A stretch of 64,000 bases of DNA from Vibrio sp. HI00D65 (GTDB lineage Bacteria > Pseudomonadota > Gammaproteobacteria > Enterobacterales > Vibrionaceae), in the NCBI RefSeq assembly GCF_001635455.1, contig NZ_LWEH01000013.1, positions 297,132 through 361,131 on the forward strand, written 5' to 3'. Both the position numbers and the translations under genes were made by a program. The notes under the pieces are model-generated. The model was not told the origin of the DNA. It made no database searches and worked only from the letters and a program-made list of their open reading frames with translations. Shown piece after piece: positions 45,788-54,508 of this stretch (positions within the stretch are counted from its first letter, which is position 1; every line of letters begins with the position of its first letter).

Positions 45788-47375
45788 GCAGTCTATTCCA
45801 ACCGCTGTAGTTATCGGTGCGGGTTTTGGCGGAATTGCTTCAGCCCTTAGGCTAAGAGCCAAAGGCTATGACGTGACGCTTATCGACAAATGTGATCAAC
45901 TGGGAGGCCGCGCTCGGGTGTTTCATCGTGGTGGCTTCGTTTTTGACGCTGGACCCACAGTAATCACAGCTCCTTTTCTCATCGATGAACTTTTTCAGCT
46001 TTTTGGAGAGAAGACGCAAGATTATGTGACTATCGTTCCTGTCTATCCTTGGTACCGTTTTCACTACCATGATGGCTCTACGTTTGACTATGGCGGCTCA
46101 TTAAATCAAATCCTCGCGGAAATCGAGTCTATCTCCCCCGAAGATGTGGACGGATATAAGCGGTTGCTCAGCACATCGAGAGACATTTTTGACATCGGTT
46201 TCACCAAGCTTGCCGACGAGCCTTTCGACAAACCAATCTCCATGATCAAGCAGATTCCAAACCTAGTCAAACTTGGATGTTATAAGACGGTTTGGCAGCT
46301 TGTCTCTGATCACCTACAACATGAAAAGTTGAGACAAGCTTTCTCGATACAACCTCTATTAGTGGGCGGCAACCCATTTGACACAACCAGTATTTACAAC
46401 TTAATACACTTTTTGGAACAAAAGTGGGGAGTGCATTTCGCTATCGGTGGTATGGGTGCTCTCGTCAAAGCGCTTGAACAGTTAATGCGAAGTAAAGGCA
46501 TAAAGATCCGTTTAGGCGAAGAGGTTGAAGGTGTCATAGCTAAGGAAAAGAGAGTGACAGCTGTTGATCTTAAGGCGGGCGAAAGGATTCGGTGCGATAT
46601 CGTTGTTTCCAACGCGGACCCGGCATATCTCTATGAGAAGATGGTACCAAGAGATCAACAACGCTGGTCAGCCAGAGTAAAAGCCAAATATTCTAAGTTT
46701 TCAATGGGTCTATACGTTCTCTATTTCGGTACGACTAAACGGTTCCCAAGTATCGCGCATCACACCATATGGCTTGGAAAGCGTTATGAAAGTCTTCTTG
46801 ACGACATATTCAATCGCCAAGTACTTGCTGATGACTTCTCTTTATATGTTCACCGACCAACGGCGACTGATCCAAGTATGGCGCCGGAGGGATGCGACAG
46901 CTTTTATGTATTGGCACCAGTGCCGAACTTACAGTCGGGCGTAGATTGGGAAGAAACCAAAAACAAATATGGCGATCAGATCATTAAGGCACTCAATAAC
47001 AGTATGATGCCGGGGCTGTCAGATTGTATTGTTGAACGCTTCTGCATGACTCCGAAAGATTTTGAGTGTAACTATAACAGTGTCCACGGTGCGGGCTTTT
47101 CAATCGCTCCAACACTCACTCAGTCGGCCTATTTTCGTTTTCACAACCGCGGTGAAGGCCCGGAAAACCTATTTGTGGTTGGTGCGGGTAGCCACCCAGG
47201 TGCAGGGTTGCCCGGCGTACTTTGCTCGGCAAAAGTGTTGGATAAAATCGTTCCCTCTGTCGAACCGATGAATGTTAGCGGCTCTAACGTCTTTTGGTTG
47301 AATGGCGATAGCCAGAAAATACAGGGTACTGCCTCCCCAAAAACTAAAGAGGCGGATCAAGGAAGCGGGGGTTAA
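45768..47375 (+). CDS. crtI: Phytoene desaturase
   Basis: A 535-residue FAD-dependent desaturase. The N-terminal dinucleotide fold is VVIGAGFGGIASALRLRAKG and the flanking motif QLGGRARVFHRGGFVFDAGPT. The C-terminal CrtI signature is FVVGAGSHPGAGLPGVLCSAK. It converts phytoene to lycopene in four steps. ATG 45768 lies inside the end of crtE, preceded by GAGAGG at seven bases, so translation is coupled. The 31 extra codons of the open frame upstream are inside crtE and not used. Confidence 0.95.
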   Translation: MKAETNKQSIPTAVVIGAGFGGIASALRLRAKGYDVTLIDKCDQLGGRARVFHRGGFVFDAGPTVITAPFLIDELFQLFGEKTQDYVTIVPVYPWYRFHYHDGSTFDYGGSLNQILAEIESISPEDVDGYKRLLSTSRDIFDIGFTKLADEPFDKPISMIKQIPNLVKLGCYKTVWQLVSDHLQHEKLRQAFSIQPLLVGGNPFDTTSIYNLIHFLEQKWGVHFAIGGMGALVKALEQLMRSKGIKIRLGEEVEGVIAKEKRVTAVDLKAGERIRCDIVVSNADPAYLYEKMVPRDQQRWSARVKAKYSKFSMGLYVLYFGTTKRFPSIAHHTIWLGKRYESLLDDIFNRQVLADDFSLYVHRPTATDPSMAPEGCDSFYVLAPVPNLQSGVDWEETKNKYGDQIIKALNNSMMPGLSDCIVERFCMTPKDFECNYNSVHGAGFSIAPTLTQSAYFRFHNRGEGPENLFVVGAGSHPGAGLPGVLCSAKVLDKIVPSVEPMNVSGSNVFWLNGDSQKIQGTASPKTKEADQGSGG

Positions 47376-47377
47376 TT

Positions 47378-48298
47378 ATGAAAAATCCAGCGCTCCATAG
47401 CTTGGCAACTCATGGAAAGACATTCAAATTCGCAAGTCTTCTACTTAGCAAGTCACAGGTGGACCAGGCAGCGAGGCTCTATCAGTTCTGCCGTTGGGTT
47501 GACGATATAGCAGATGAAACACAGGACAAAAGCTTTGCGAAAGAGATGCTAGACAACGTGAAGCAACAAATCATTAGCGGCAAACCACGTCATAAGATAA
47601 CCGAAGATTACCTAATATTATCCGGTGAGTTAGGTATACCCATCAACCATGCTCTGACCCTCATTGATGGTGTTTCTAGTGATTTGAAAGAGGTTGCCTT
47701 TGTTACTGAAGATGAGCTCATCGAATACGCTTATAAAGTCGCTGGGGTTGTAGGGCTGATGATGTGTCCGATTCTCGATGCTAAGCCGCAAGGCACTGCC
47801 CATGCAATCGATCTTGGAATCGCTATGCAACTAACGAATATAGCGAGAGACGTGATGGAGGATGCTCAACTGGGGAGAAGATACTTGCCTCTTGAATGGT
47901 GTGGAGTCAGTACACATCAAATCGTCGAGGACTCAGACAAAACGGTTCGGCCACAGGTTATGCAGGCGATCAGACGCACACTCGCGCTGGCAGAGCGCTA
48001 TTACCAAAGTGCGCGTCAAGGGTATCGTTACCTGCCATCGCAAAGCCGCAGAGCAATTGTTGTTGCAGAGGCTGTTTACCGAGAGATAGGAGTAAAACTT
48101 GAGCGGCAAGGTTTGCGGTATTGGCAAGGGAGGACCACAATTACGCTCGGGGGTAAATTGTGGTTAGCATCTTCCAATTTAATCTCTTTTAAAGTACGCG
48201 AGAAAGCCCCTCACAATCACGACTTGCACAAACCGTTGAGCAAGATAGTCGGTTTTGACAGGCTTGAGCGTAAATCGAATGGTCTTACGCACCAATAA
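47378..48298 (+). CDS. crtB: Phytoene synthase
   Basis: A 306-residue squalene/phytoene synthase family enzyme. Asp-rich motif RWVDDIADET (about residues 37-46) and second motif NIARDVMEDAQLGRRYLP bind the diphosphates of two GGPP molecules. It starts two bases after the crtI stop (TAATTATG) with AGCGGGGG upstream. Function: joins two GGPP to phytoene. Confidence 0.95.
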   Translation: MKNPALHSLATHGKTFKFASLLLSKSQVDQAARLYQFCRWVDDIADETQDKSFAKEMLDNVKQQIISGKPRHKITEDYLILSGELGIPINHALTLIDGVSSDLKEVAFVTEDELIEYAYKVAGVVGLMMCPILDAKPQGTAHAIDLGIAMQLTNIARDVMEDAQLGRRYLPLEWCGVSTHQIVEDSDKTVRPQVMQAIRRTLALAERYYQSARQGYRYLPSQSRRAIVVAEAVYREIGVKLERQGLRYWQGRTTITLGGKLWLASSNLISFKVREKAPHNHDLHKPLSKIVGFDRLERKSNGLTHQ

Positions 48299-49514
48299 CC
48301 GGCCAGTTGTGCCGTGTTCGTCAGTACCCCCTCAGTCGGAATATAAAGCTGATCTCGTGATGGTGGGGATAGGACTCTCCTCTTGCTCGTTAGTACTAGC
48401 TCTGATTGAAGCCGGATATTCGGGCGAAATAGTAATGGTTGAGCAAGCCGATGTCGTGAATACTAATAAAACATGGTGTTATTGGAGTGACAAGCACATG
48501 CCTCGTTATCTATCTCCTCTTGTGAGAAAACGGTGGCGTCACTGGCTCGTTGCAGAGACAAAGCAATCTGTGGCTAACAACGAATATGGCTACCATTGCA
48601 TTAAAGCGGCGGATTTTTTTGATTACTGCTTTAAACGTTTTGCCAATCACGGAAAAGTCACCATGCTTTTCAATAACGCGGTGGATGATATTGCTGTGGG
48701 TACCAGCACGGTCACGGTCCGTTCCGCTGATTTCAGCATCACCGCAACACATGGTTTTGACAGTCGTCCTCCACCGCTAACCAATGTTGGTAGAGGTAGC
48801 TTGCTCCAGTGTTTCACTGGCGCTTGGGTGAAGAGTTCAGAACCCATATTTTGCTCTCAAACTGCCCACTTAATGGCGGACATAAAAAACGTGGGTGGTG
48901 CCATTGAGTTTATTTACATTCTTCCTATAAGTCGGAGAGAGGCGCTGATTGAAGTGACGCAATTCTCCCCGAATGCCAAATCATTACAACAGCTCAAACA
49001 AATGACGCTCGAGGTGCTAGATACTTTTGGCTTGAGTGGCGAAGATGTGACTGGTTGGGAGGGAGGGATCTTGCCGATGACAACCCATATTGACCCAACT
49101 ATTGTCGAGCAAAAAGGTAGTAATACGAGCAACCAATGGCGAAACATAGGTATTAGAGGTAACTGTTTCAGAGCGGCTACAGGGTACGCTTTCTCTCAAA
49201 TTCAACAAGATAGCCAACGCATAGCTCGCCAAATCACAGGGCAAAAAATTGCAACTTACGAAGAAAAGAAAATATCGTTGAACGCCGGGCTATACACATG
49301 GTTAGATTCTATCTTCCTAATGGCTCTCACTCAGCGTCCTGAATTGGCACCTGAGGTATTCAAAAGAATGGCGAGGGGAACAACAGGTGAGCAGTTCGCG
49401 AGATTCATGACTGAGCGCGCTTCGGCGCTTGACCTTCTCAAGGTTATTGGCTCTATGCCTAAACGAGCCTTTGTTCGAGCAGCTTGGGAGACAATGATAT
49501 GGAATCGACGATGA
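48279..49514 (+). CDS. crtY: Lycopene beta-cyclase
   Basis: About 411 residues of the CrtY flavoprotein family. Dinucleotide-binding fold ADLVMVGIGLSSCSLVLAL then IVMVEQ, the NKTWCYW motif, RGSLLQCFTGAWV, and the C-terminal GIRGNCFRAATGYAFSQI. It closes both ends of lycopene to beta-carotene. ATG 48279 overlaps crtB by 20 bases; an upstream TTG at 48255 is less likely. Confidence 0.93.
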   Translation: MVLRTNNRPVVPCSSVPPQSEYKADLVMVGIGLSSCSLVLALIEAGYSGEIVMVEQADVVNTNKTWCYWSDKHMPRYLSPLVRKRWRHWLVAETKQSVANNEYGYHCIKAADFFDYCFKRFANHGKVTMLFNNAVDDIAVGTSTVTVRSADFSITATHGFDSRPPPLTNVGRGSLLQCFTGAWVKSSEPIFCSQTAHLMADIKNVGGAIEFIYILPISRREALIEVTQFSPNAKSLQQLKQMTLEVLDTFGLSGEDVTGWEGGILPMTTHIDPTIVEQKGSNTSNQWRNIGIRGNCFRAATGYAFSQIQQDSQRIARQITGQKIATYEEKKISLNAGLYTWLDSIFLMALTQRPELAPEVFKRMARGTTGEQFARFMTERASALDLLKVIGSMPKRAFVRAAWETMIWNRR

Positions 49515-50401
49515 ATCATCCCCAATCTCGGCTTTGGCCATTGTTTTGTGTTTATGCCGCCACTTTGGCATTCCTTAGTTTATGGACATCTCATGGCGAC
49601 ATTGCAGTGCTGGTGCTGATTGCGGTTTTTGGTATACCACACGGGGCCTTAGACGTACTCATGATGATGCGCCTTTCAAAAAATCTTAATGGTAGTGATG
49701 GCTTAAATGGACGAGTTCGACTTGGTCTGTATGCGTTGGCCTACTTGATGGCCGTTTTTTTCTGTTTGTTTTTATGGATGAAGGCACCAACGATGTGTTT
49801 GGTGCTACTGCTGATTCTCGCCGCTGGACATTTTGGGGAAGACTGGACTCCAATTGCTCGAAAAAGCAGAGTTTTTTTAGGAGTTGTAGTCGTGACACTA
49901 CCTTCCATTTTCCACCCTAATGGCCTGAGCAGTTACTTCGTTGTTCTGGGGGTAGGTGAGTATCAAGCAAGCAACGTGGTAACGATGATGACTTTGGCAT
50001 GTTTTCTATCGTGTATAGTACTGATTACTCAGTTTATTAAGCACTCGATGGAGTTTAATCTTTGGGTAATAAGCCTTTTCATTGCCGCAGCGCTCTTACC
50101 AGTTCTCCAATATTTTTGCCTATATTTCTGTGCGTTGCATGCGCCGCTTCATACTCTAGACGTCAAGCAGAGCAACCGATTGTCATGGAACCAAGTATTT
50201 AAAGCGGCGTTATTGCCGACTATTGGTACGGCACTTATCATGATTGCTTTTTTTTACTGGCTTCCAGATAAAGGATTGTCTGCTCAACTTCTTAATACGG
50301 TTTTTATCACTTTGTTTGCGCTGACCGTACCTCACCTTTTTCTCACCCGAGTTTACAATGGACGTGTACGAACGCCCGAAATGATAGAACCAAACAAATA
50401 G
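49499..50401 (+). CDS. blh: Beta-carotene 15,15'-dioxygenase, Brp/Blh family
   Basis: About 300 residues, an all-helical membrane protein that cleaves beta-carotene into two retinal molecules. Conserved His motifs for iron are FGIPHGALD (first), AGHFGEDW, CALHAPLHTLD and TVPHLFL. It has about eight hydrophobic helices. ATG 49499 lies inside the end of crtY (a second ATG at 49511 is possible), so it is coupled. Last gene of the operon, providing the chromophore for the opsin encoded first. Confidence 0.93.
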   Translation: MESTMNHPQSRLWPLFCVYAATLAFLSLWTSHGDIAVLVLIAVFGIPHGALDVLMMMRLSKNLNGSDGLNGRVRLGLYALAYLMAVFFCLFLWMKAPTMCLVLLLILAAGHFGEDWTPIARKSRVFLGVVVVTLPSIFHPNGLSSYFVVLGVGEYQASNVVTMMTLACFLSCIVLITQFIKHSMEFNLWVISLFIAAALLPVLQYFCLYFCALHAPLHTLDVKQSNRLSWNQVFKAALLPTIGTALIMIAFFYWLPDKGLSAQLLNTVFITLFALTVPHLFLTRVYNGRVRTPEMIEPNK

Positions 50402-50466
50402 TAATGAGAAGGCGTATCACTCTGCTGATCCCAGTTTAGTATTATAGGCAGGTACTTCACGATCGA

Positions 50467-51378
50467 TTAGTCGTTTCTAGTCATATTAGGCATTTGCCCT
50501 AGCATCCCATCTTCGCCGAAATGAAATGTTTCAAGTTGGGCTCTGGGTGTAGAGCTCGACTTTATTGAGCTGGTATGGAGTGCTTCATCTTTTGTGCTAG
50601 CGGCGTAAAGCTGCCCAGAAAAAGGAATGCTGGTGTCGTAATTTTCAAACCATACTGCCATCGCTTCCGTTAGCAAATTATCAGATTTGTCGACATGCGC
50701 TAAATAAGACTTGTGGTTGGCAAATATTCTTAGGTCATGGACTAAATTGGGCGTGTTGTCATCCTGGAAGACCGCAGCCATCAAAAAGCCTGGAATCTTC
50801 TGACGCCATATGTCACAGACGGTCTCGAATGACATACCTAAACTTTGTATGTGACCAGGTTTTACATAACGCTTCGTAAATCCAAATAGCGGAGGCCCTT
50901 CTTCTCCACCGCCATCAGACTTCATGAAGCCAGCAAGATTGCTTTTAAATTCGTACTTTACACCCGAAGCTGATTTCGTGCGGATTTTTGTTTCTTCGTT
51001 CCATCCGCCAAACACGGTTAACGTATCTGGTTTTTTAGACGAATAATCATAGGCATCCCATACAGGCTCTTTTTCAGTAGATCGAAACAAGTAATCGTTA
51101 AATGCATCGGCACTTCGGACCCATAAAATATGCCAATATGTCAGAGGATCTTTTGTATCAGGAAAGGCAAAGATAGCCTTGATGTCAGGGTTTTCTTCGT
51201 AAGCTGACTTCGAATGCGTTTGGTACGCCTGCTTAAATTCAGCCAGTTTCTCTCTTTTGATATGACGCTTTCCATAAACAAGAATCGGGGTTACGTGTGC
51301 CGAGCCAGAGGGAACAGCAGTTTCTTCAAATAGGGGTAAAACGGGGTTTGCTTGTTCGTTATCATCTTTTTTTTGCAT
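50467..51378 (-). CDS. Protein with two ABM-like (ferredoxin-fold) domains
   Basis: About 303 residues. Two related halves are visible: TPILVYGKRHIKREKLAEFKQAYQ with WHILWVRSADAFNDYLF (about 40-110) and PPLFGFTKRYVKPGHIQSLG with VHDLRIFANHKSYLAHV (about 160-235). Both fit the antibiotic-biosynthesis-monooxygenase or dimeric alpha/beta-barrel pattern. ATG 51378 is chosen because TTAGGAGAAG lies before it; the open frame extends to 51402. It converges on blh. Its position downstream of an attenuator and a 43-residue microprotein suggests a regulated two-gene unit. Reaction unknown. Confidence 0.7.
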   Translation of the reverse strand: MQKKDDNEQANPVLPLFEETAVPSGSAHVTPILVYGKRHIKREKLAEFKQAYQTHSKSAYEENPDIKAIFAFPDTKDPLTYWHILWVRSADAFNDYLFRSTEKEPVWDAYDYSSKKPDTLTVFGGWNEETKIRTKSASGVKYEFKSNLAGFMKSDGGGEEGPPLFGFTKRYVKPGHIQSLGMSFETVCDIWRQKIPGFLMAAVFQDDNTPNLVHDLRIFANHKSYLAHVDKSDNLLTEAMAVWFENYDTSIPFSGQLYAASTKDEALHTSSIKSSSTPRAQLETFHFGEDGMLGQMPNMTRND

Positions 51379-51477
51379 GTCTTCTCCTAACTGAGTGTTC
51401 ATCTCTATTCTTGATAGTTAAAGTTTAGTTTTGATTCTTCTAGCACGAGCATCTTTTATCTTAGGTTTGATAAAAAA

Positions 51478-51609
51478 CTATGCTGCTTTACGTTCTAAGG
51501 GCACCTTATATACTGTTATCTCTTGTCTGTTCTGATGCCAATAGACCATCCCTGGTTTTGCGGTACGTAGTGTAATAAGTTGTTGGGTGATTTCTCGTTG
51601 TCTCTTCAT
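51478..51609 (-). CDS. Microprotein of 43 residues behind an attenuator
   Basis: A short basic ORF (begins MKRQREITQQLITLRT, includes GMVYWHQNRQEIT, ends ERKAA) with an excellent ribosome-binding site, CTGGAGAAAAAT before ATG 51609. It lies about 40 bases after the terminator hairpin of the upstream leader and about 100 bases before the tandem-ABM gene. No family is recognised. Codon use and the ribosome-binding site argue for translation. It might be a small regulator or a peptide substrate. Confidence 0.6.
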   Translation of the reverse strand: MKRQREITQQLITLRTAKPGMVYWHQNRQEITVYKVPLERKAA

Positions 51610-51647
51610 ATTTTTCTCCAGTTAATTCTGAGTGAAATACAAAGCCT

Positions 51648-51692
51648 AGATACAAAAAAACCTCTGGCGATGAATCACTCAGAGGTCTTTTA
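51648..51692 (-). terminator. Attenuator terminator hairpin
   Basis: Reading the minus strand, ACCTCTG / CAGAGGT with a 13-base loop is followed by seven T residues. Its left arm can alternatively pair with the segment at 51708-51723, giving an antiterminator. Confidence 0.75.
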
Positions 51693-51705
51693 TTGGCGCA
51701 AAAAA

Positions 51706-51768
51706 CTACCTCCTGAGTCGCCTCATGGTGGTAGTGGTGGTTTTTACGTTTAGGTAAATTTTGTTCAT
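51706..51768 (-). CDS. Leader peptide with five consecutive Thr codons
   Basis: A 20-residue frame from ATG 51768 to TAG 51706-51708 with a run of five Thr codons (51727-51741) followed by MRRLRR. The stop codon sits inside the antiterminator arm, as in thr, his and leu attenuators. No clear Shine-Dalgarno precedes ATG; a start further upstream (GTG in the same frame) would add Ile codons. An overlapping frame would read His-His-Tyr-His-His instead. The threonine reading is preferred because of the stop placement. Confidence 0.5.
   Translation of the reverse strand: MNKIYLNVKTTTTTMRRLRR
51708..51723 (-). promoter_or_regulatory. Antiterminator arm of the attenuator
   Basis: On the minus strand GGCGACTCAGGAGGT can pair with ACCTCTGAGTGATTCATCGCC, which includes the left arm of the terminator at 51660-51686. 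The two structures exclude each other, the defining feature of ribosome-mediated attenuation. Confidence 0.65.
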
Positions 51769-51805
51769 GGAGATAATTATTAACACCTTGTAGCCACCCA
51801 CACAA

Positions 51806-52265
51806 GGTAAATTAAGATTCCACTAAATAGTGCTCGTAATAGTCGTAACAGTATATTCAGCGAGAAATAGTTTCTCCTTCCTATCGTGAGGATTTTTCAA
51901 GAGCTCGGCCAACTTCATTCGAGATGGAATTATAGGGAAGTCTGTTGAGCGCATTTTGACTAGCCTTCGTGGGACATTAGCAGTAAGTACGTAATGACAT
52001 TAGCGCATTGAGCCCACTGATATGTTGAAGAAAGCAGTAAAATCATTGGAGTAGGGCTGTCTATCTGTTTAACAAACCAAAGGCCTCCTGATACAGAGCC
52101 TTTGGTTAATGAGAGATTTAAGCTTTTACTCTGGATTGAACAAAAGCCGTTTTCGAAAAGTTAAACATAAGCGAGCAATGAATAAAAATCGTGATGGGAA
52201 GCCACTTATTATTGTGCTCAGTATTTACGAGTAAAGACAGATGGAGAATGTCATACAAGAGCAGA
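51806..52265. other. Intergenic region with a terminator and possible gene remnants
   Basis: Short protein-like frames (e.g. DGIIGKSVERILTSLRGTLAVST near 51930-52000) suggest decayed coding DNA but no gene can be defined. A terminator lies at 52075-52107. Confidence 0.35.
52075..52111. terminator. Terminator-like hairpin
   Basis: A perfect ten-pair stem AACCAAAGGC / GCCTTTGGTT. The preceding GTAGGG and following sequence resemble the hairpins near 42012 and 62600. Confidence 0.65.
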
Positions 52266-52427
52266 TTAACTTAAGGGTTTAGTATCACTCAATTCTAATA
52301 ATAAATATTTGCCCACTATTTGAGGAGATTGTTTATGTTGGTGTTCATCTGTCAGTTTACAGTCGCATAAATCATTAAATTCAGCGAAAGAAACTGGTGG
52401 ACCTAATATATCCGAGTTCTCATCCAC
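52266..52427 (-). CDS. Small acidic protein, 53 residues
   Basis: GTG 52427 with AAAGGAG seven bases upstream opens a 53-codon frame (MDENSDILGPPVSFAEFND..., CDCKLTDEHQHKQ, YLLLELSDTKPLS). The strong ribosome-binding site and protein-like composition support it. Its length places it below the usual cut-off. It has a Cys-x-Cys pair and several His residues, so metal binding is conceivable. No family recognised. Confidence 0.5.
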   Translation of the reverse strand: MDENSDILGPPVSFAEFNDLCDCKLTDEHQHKQSPQIVGKYLLLELSDTKPLS

Positions 52428-52689
52428 CTTCACGCTCCTTTAAAAAGTTTCACTGCGTGACCAATGCACAGATACTAAAAGCGGACTGCGAGGTAAAGCC
52501 TGAGATGGTATGCTTTCACAATAAATGCTGTTGGCTATTTTCTCATGCTATCGCTAATATCACATCTGTAAGTTGAATATGAATATTGTCACCTATTGAG
52601 TGTAGACTAAACTTTTCCTGTTATCCTAACTTTTAGGGTAAATATGCTTTCAATCTGTATAACCCACGAGAGACGTTGGGAAAGGAATG

Positions 52690-54321
52690 TCAGCACTTTA
52701 TAACTTTAAAGAAAGCAAGTTCGTTGTTTTGTTTTTTTGCAAACGTAACAAGTTTATCAGTGGCAGACTGACACTGCTGCACGGCACTTGCATTTTCATT
52801 GACGAGGTCGCGTGCTTTGATCGTAGTGACTGCAATACTTTCTGTAACAGAAAACTGCTGATGAGAAGCTGTAGCAACTAATGCATTCATATCTGAAATA
52901 GTCTTAACCGACGCATCAATGTCCTTAAATGCTGCCATCACTTTTTCCGATATATCAACAGATGCTTTTATCGACTCTACATCAGATATGATATTGTCAT
53001 TCGCCTGCTTTGATTGGTTTTGCAAGCGCGTTATGATTTCTTGAATGCTCCGCGTAGATTCTTGTGTCTTACCCGCTAAACTTCGAACTTCATCTGCGAC
53101 CACCGCGAAACCACGGCCTTGCTCTCCAGCCCTAGCGGCTTCAATTGCAGCATTCAGCGCCAGTAAGTTTGTTTGTTCTGATATAGAACTAATAATATTC
53201 GTCACTTCACTTATGTTTATTGCACTATTCTTTAGATCTTCAATCAACCCCGCCGTCACTTGAATAGATCCGCTCATTCGGGAAGTAAGTTCTGTTGACT
53301 CTTGCAGTAAATGACTCCCATTTTCAACACTCGACAAAGCAATTCTTGTTTGCTCTTCTGCTTGAGTCGCGTTTGAGGAGACCTCACTAGCTGTACTCGA
53401 CAGTTGGCTGATAGCTGTAGAAATTTCGTCAACCTGAGCTAATTCAGTCTGAGCATTATTCGCTGTACTTTCCATTACCGTTGATAGCTTGCCGGTTGCT
53501 AAATTAGATTGCTCTGAAGATAACGTTAGTTCATTAATTAATGAGGTCAATTGCGCCATTGAACGGTTAAAACACTGTCTAATCTTGTAAAACTCATTTT
53601 GGGAGGGTTCAGCATTTATTAGTTTAATCTCACCTTTAGCAAAGCAATCTATGGCTACTGAGATATCGTCTACATTTTTTAGAATTGTTTTGCTTGCAAT
53701 AAAAAGAATAAGTGCAGAGATAAGCCAACTGATGCCTAAAGTGATTAAAGTCCACCGCTCAAGATTTTCTAATGATACCCTCTGATCGATGGCGCGCTGA
53801 ATAAGCAATGCCTCCTCTCTTCCAGATGCTTCATCAAGTATCCTTCTTATCTTGTCAACATACGCCTTTCCTGTCGCTTCGTTCACAAATTCAGAAGCTG
53901 CATTATTCGACCCTATCTCCCTAATCGCGATACCAGCATCTAACACTTCACTTTGCCAATTGTTCACCTCGGCAAGCACCGAGTTAAACGCTATCGTTTG
54001 GGTGTTATTATCTTTAGTTAGTTCAATCAAATCCTCAAGTGCTATATGAATCTTCTTTTTACCTTGGTAATAGGGCTCAAGAAAGTTCTTGTTTCCCGTA
54101 ATCATATAACCCCTGTATCCAGTTTCCATATTAACAACTTGCTCGACTGCTTTATCGACCTCAAGCATCACTCGATATGTATGATTAACCCAGTGACTAT
54201 TTTCACGAATAATTTTATTGGAAGAACTAATAACCAAAAACATTGTTAGGCATGACAATGATATTGCTGACATTATAATAATAAATAACCATTTTGTAGG
54301 TGTGTTTTCTAACCTTGACAT
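52690..54321 (-). CDS. Methyl-accepting chemotaxis protein with CHASE3 sensor
   Basis: A 543-residue chemoreceptor. Membrane helix at about 11-31, a helical periplasmic CHASE3-type domain (about 40-185, with [23 protein letters not shown]), second membrane helix at about 190-210, HAMP-like linker, then the signalling domain. The hairpin tip [20 protein letters not shown] and [13 protein letters not shown] is intact. It has no NWETF-type CheR-binding tail, so adaptation would rely on other receptors. Ligand unknown. Confidence 0.93.
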   Translation of the reverse strand: MSRLENTPTKWLFIIIMSAISLSCLTMFLVISSSNKIIRENSHWVNHTYRVMLEVDKAVEQVVNMETGYRGYMITGNKNFLEPYYQGKKKIHIALEDLIELTKDNNTQTIAFNSVLAEVNNWQSEVLDAGIAIREIGSNNAASEFVNEATGKAYVDKIRRILDEASGREEALLIQRAIDQRVSLENLERWTLITLGISWLISALILFIASKTILKNVDDISVAIDCFAKGEIKLINAEPSQNEFYKIRQCFNRSMAQLTSLINELTLSSEQSNLATGKLSTVMESTANNAQTELAQVDEISTAISQLSSTASEVSSNATQAEEQTRIALSSVENGSHLLQESTELTSRMSGSIQVTAGLIEDLKNSAINISEVTNIISSISEQTNLLALNAAIEAARAGEQGRGFAVVADEVRSLAGKTQESTRSIQEIITRLQNQSKQANDNIISDVESIKASVDISEKVMAAFKDIDASVKTISDMNALVATASHQQFSVTESIAVTTIKARDLVNENASAVQQCQSATDKLVTFAKKQNNELAFFKVIKC

Positions 54322-54508
54322 ATAAAATCCATTTTATGACGTTGACTGATTTGAGGTTTAGTATATGAAACAATACACCATGCGCTTGTTATACCCTAGA
54401 TACATTATTAAATAGCAGTCATTCAAAAATGGTATAGATTAAAACCACTTTACTAATGTGGTTAATGGTGGGAGAATTCATTTAAAATCAGAACTATCAG
54501 TAGTAATC

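Noticed and set aside
51506..51805. A 99-residue minus-strand ORF containing NHHYHHE, which looks like a His leader
   Set aside because: It runs straight through the terminator and the microprotein start. The Thr frame stops at the correct place for attenuation, so the long frame is probably a shadow. The His reading is not fully excluded.
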